A DNA stretch of 5,329 nt from an uncultured Aliterella sp. GTDB lineage: Bacteria; Cyanobacteriota; Cyanobacteriia; Cyanobacteriales; Chroococcidiopsidaceae. Shown in pieces: positions 5,208-5,329 of the stretch. Each line of letters opens with the position of its first letter. The first letter of the stretch is position 1. Under the pieces are notes generated by a model, which was not told where the DNA came from, did not search any database, and was given only the letters and a program-made list of their open reading frames with translations. The stretch lies in the NCBI GenBank assembly GCA_905479905.1, contig CAJQOK010000439.1, positions 1 through 5,329 on the forward strand, read 5' to 3'. Both the position numbers and the translations under genes were made by a program.

Positions 5208-5329
5208 ATAAATTAATTAAAATATTTATTTGTCGGTAATTATCGTTGCTGGCTGGCGGTAAGTAGAAACAAACTAAAAAACTTGAGATAAAATTGTGTC
5301 GTAGGCTGCTTTTTGACTGTAACTTTTTG
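5208..5329. other. AT-rich region upstream of cobS
   Basis: This stretch holds the cobS leader and probably its promoter. Bases 5208-5230 are almost pure A/T. An imperfect 12-base palindrome, CGGTAATTATCG (5234-5245, one mismatched pair), lies about 30 bases before the cobS start; on the minus strand it contains GATAAT, a 5-of-6 match to the -10 consensus, but no good -35 is correctly spaced. Nothing here clearly codes for protein; a 17-codon open end on the minus strand is discussed under rejected items. Confidence 0.4.

Noticed and set aside
5274..5327. Minus-strand open end of 17 codons (KSYSQKAAYDTILSQVF) stopping at 5274, possible C-terminus of a gene upstream of cobS
   Set aside because: It reads like protein, but 17 codons from a window edge is weak evidence and I recognise no family. 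The sequence beyond 5329 is needed to decide.
5208..5329. Cobalamin riboswitch in front of cobS
   Set aside because: No B12-box-like conserved core is seen, and the 122 bases available are too short and AT-rich for the usual aptamer.

Overview
The window is chromosomal DNA from a cyanobacterium, probably one of the moderate-GC lineages. The main evidence is seven perfect copies of the cyanobacterial HIP1 octamer GCGATCGC in 5.3 kb, where equal base composition predicts about 0.08. The MetK, FolC and CobS proteins also carry cyanobacterial-type sequence variants. The species cannot be fixed from the sequence alone. There is no sign of a mobile element, CRISPR array, tRNA or rRNA gene, and the region reads as ordinary housekeeping chromosome.

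Layout, left to right. The 3' end of a rightward gene (1-78, possibly a HAD-type hydrolase) is followed by a 124-base spacer. The spacer holds a promoter candidate whose -10 lies inside a perfect 7+7 inverted repeat, and then a strong AGGAGG ribosome binding site. Next is metK (S-adenosylmethionine synthetase, rightward), probably starting at a TTG codon. It ends at a strong intrinsic terminator whose T-tract overlaps the stop codon of the convergent folC gene (folylpolyglutamate/dihydrofolate synthase, leftward). The 121-base space upstream of folC is a divergent promoter region that also serves a small rightward gene for a 77-residue, two-helix acidic protein with ferritin-like metal-ligand spacing. 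That gene has its own strong terminator. Then come comF (zinc-finger phosphoribosyltransferase-like, linked to DNA uptake in other bacteria) and, 21 bases later, a small secreted PPC-like beta-sandwich protein. These two are probably co-transcribed. The latter converges with cobS (last step of cobalamin assembly, leftward) across a 9-base gap with no visible terminator. The window ends in the AT-rich leader of cobS.

How the genes relate. MetK makes SAM, FolC makes the polyglutamylated folates used in one-carbon transfer, and CobS completes cobamides, the cofactor of B12-dependent methionine synthase. These three therefore touch the same methionine/one-carbon cycle, but they lie in separate transcription units, so this may be coincidence. 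ComF and the exported PPC-like protein form a separate pair whose shared purpose, if any, is unknown.

I do not see a clearly new multi-gene system. The items most worth a second look are the half-ferritin-like small protein, a 24-bp perfect palindrome built around a HIP1 site inside comF, the palindrome over the metK -10 region, and the short secreted PPC-like protein next to comF.
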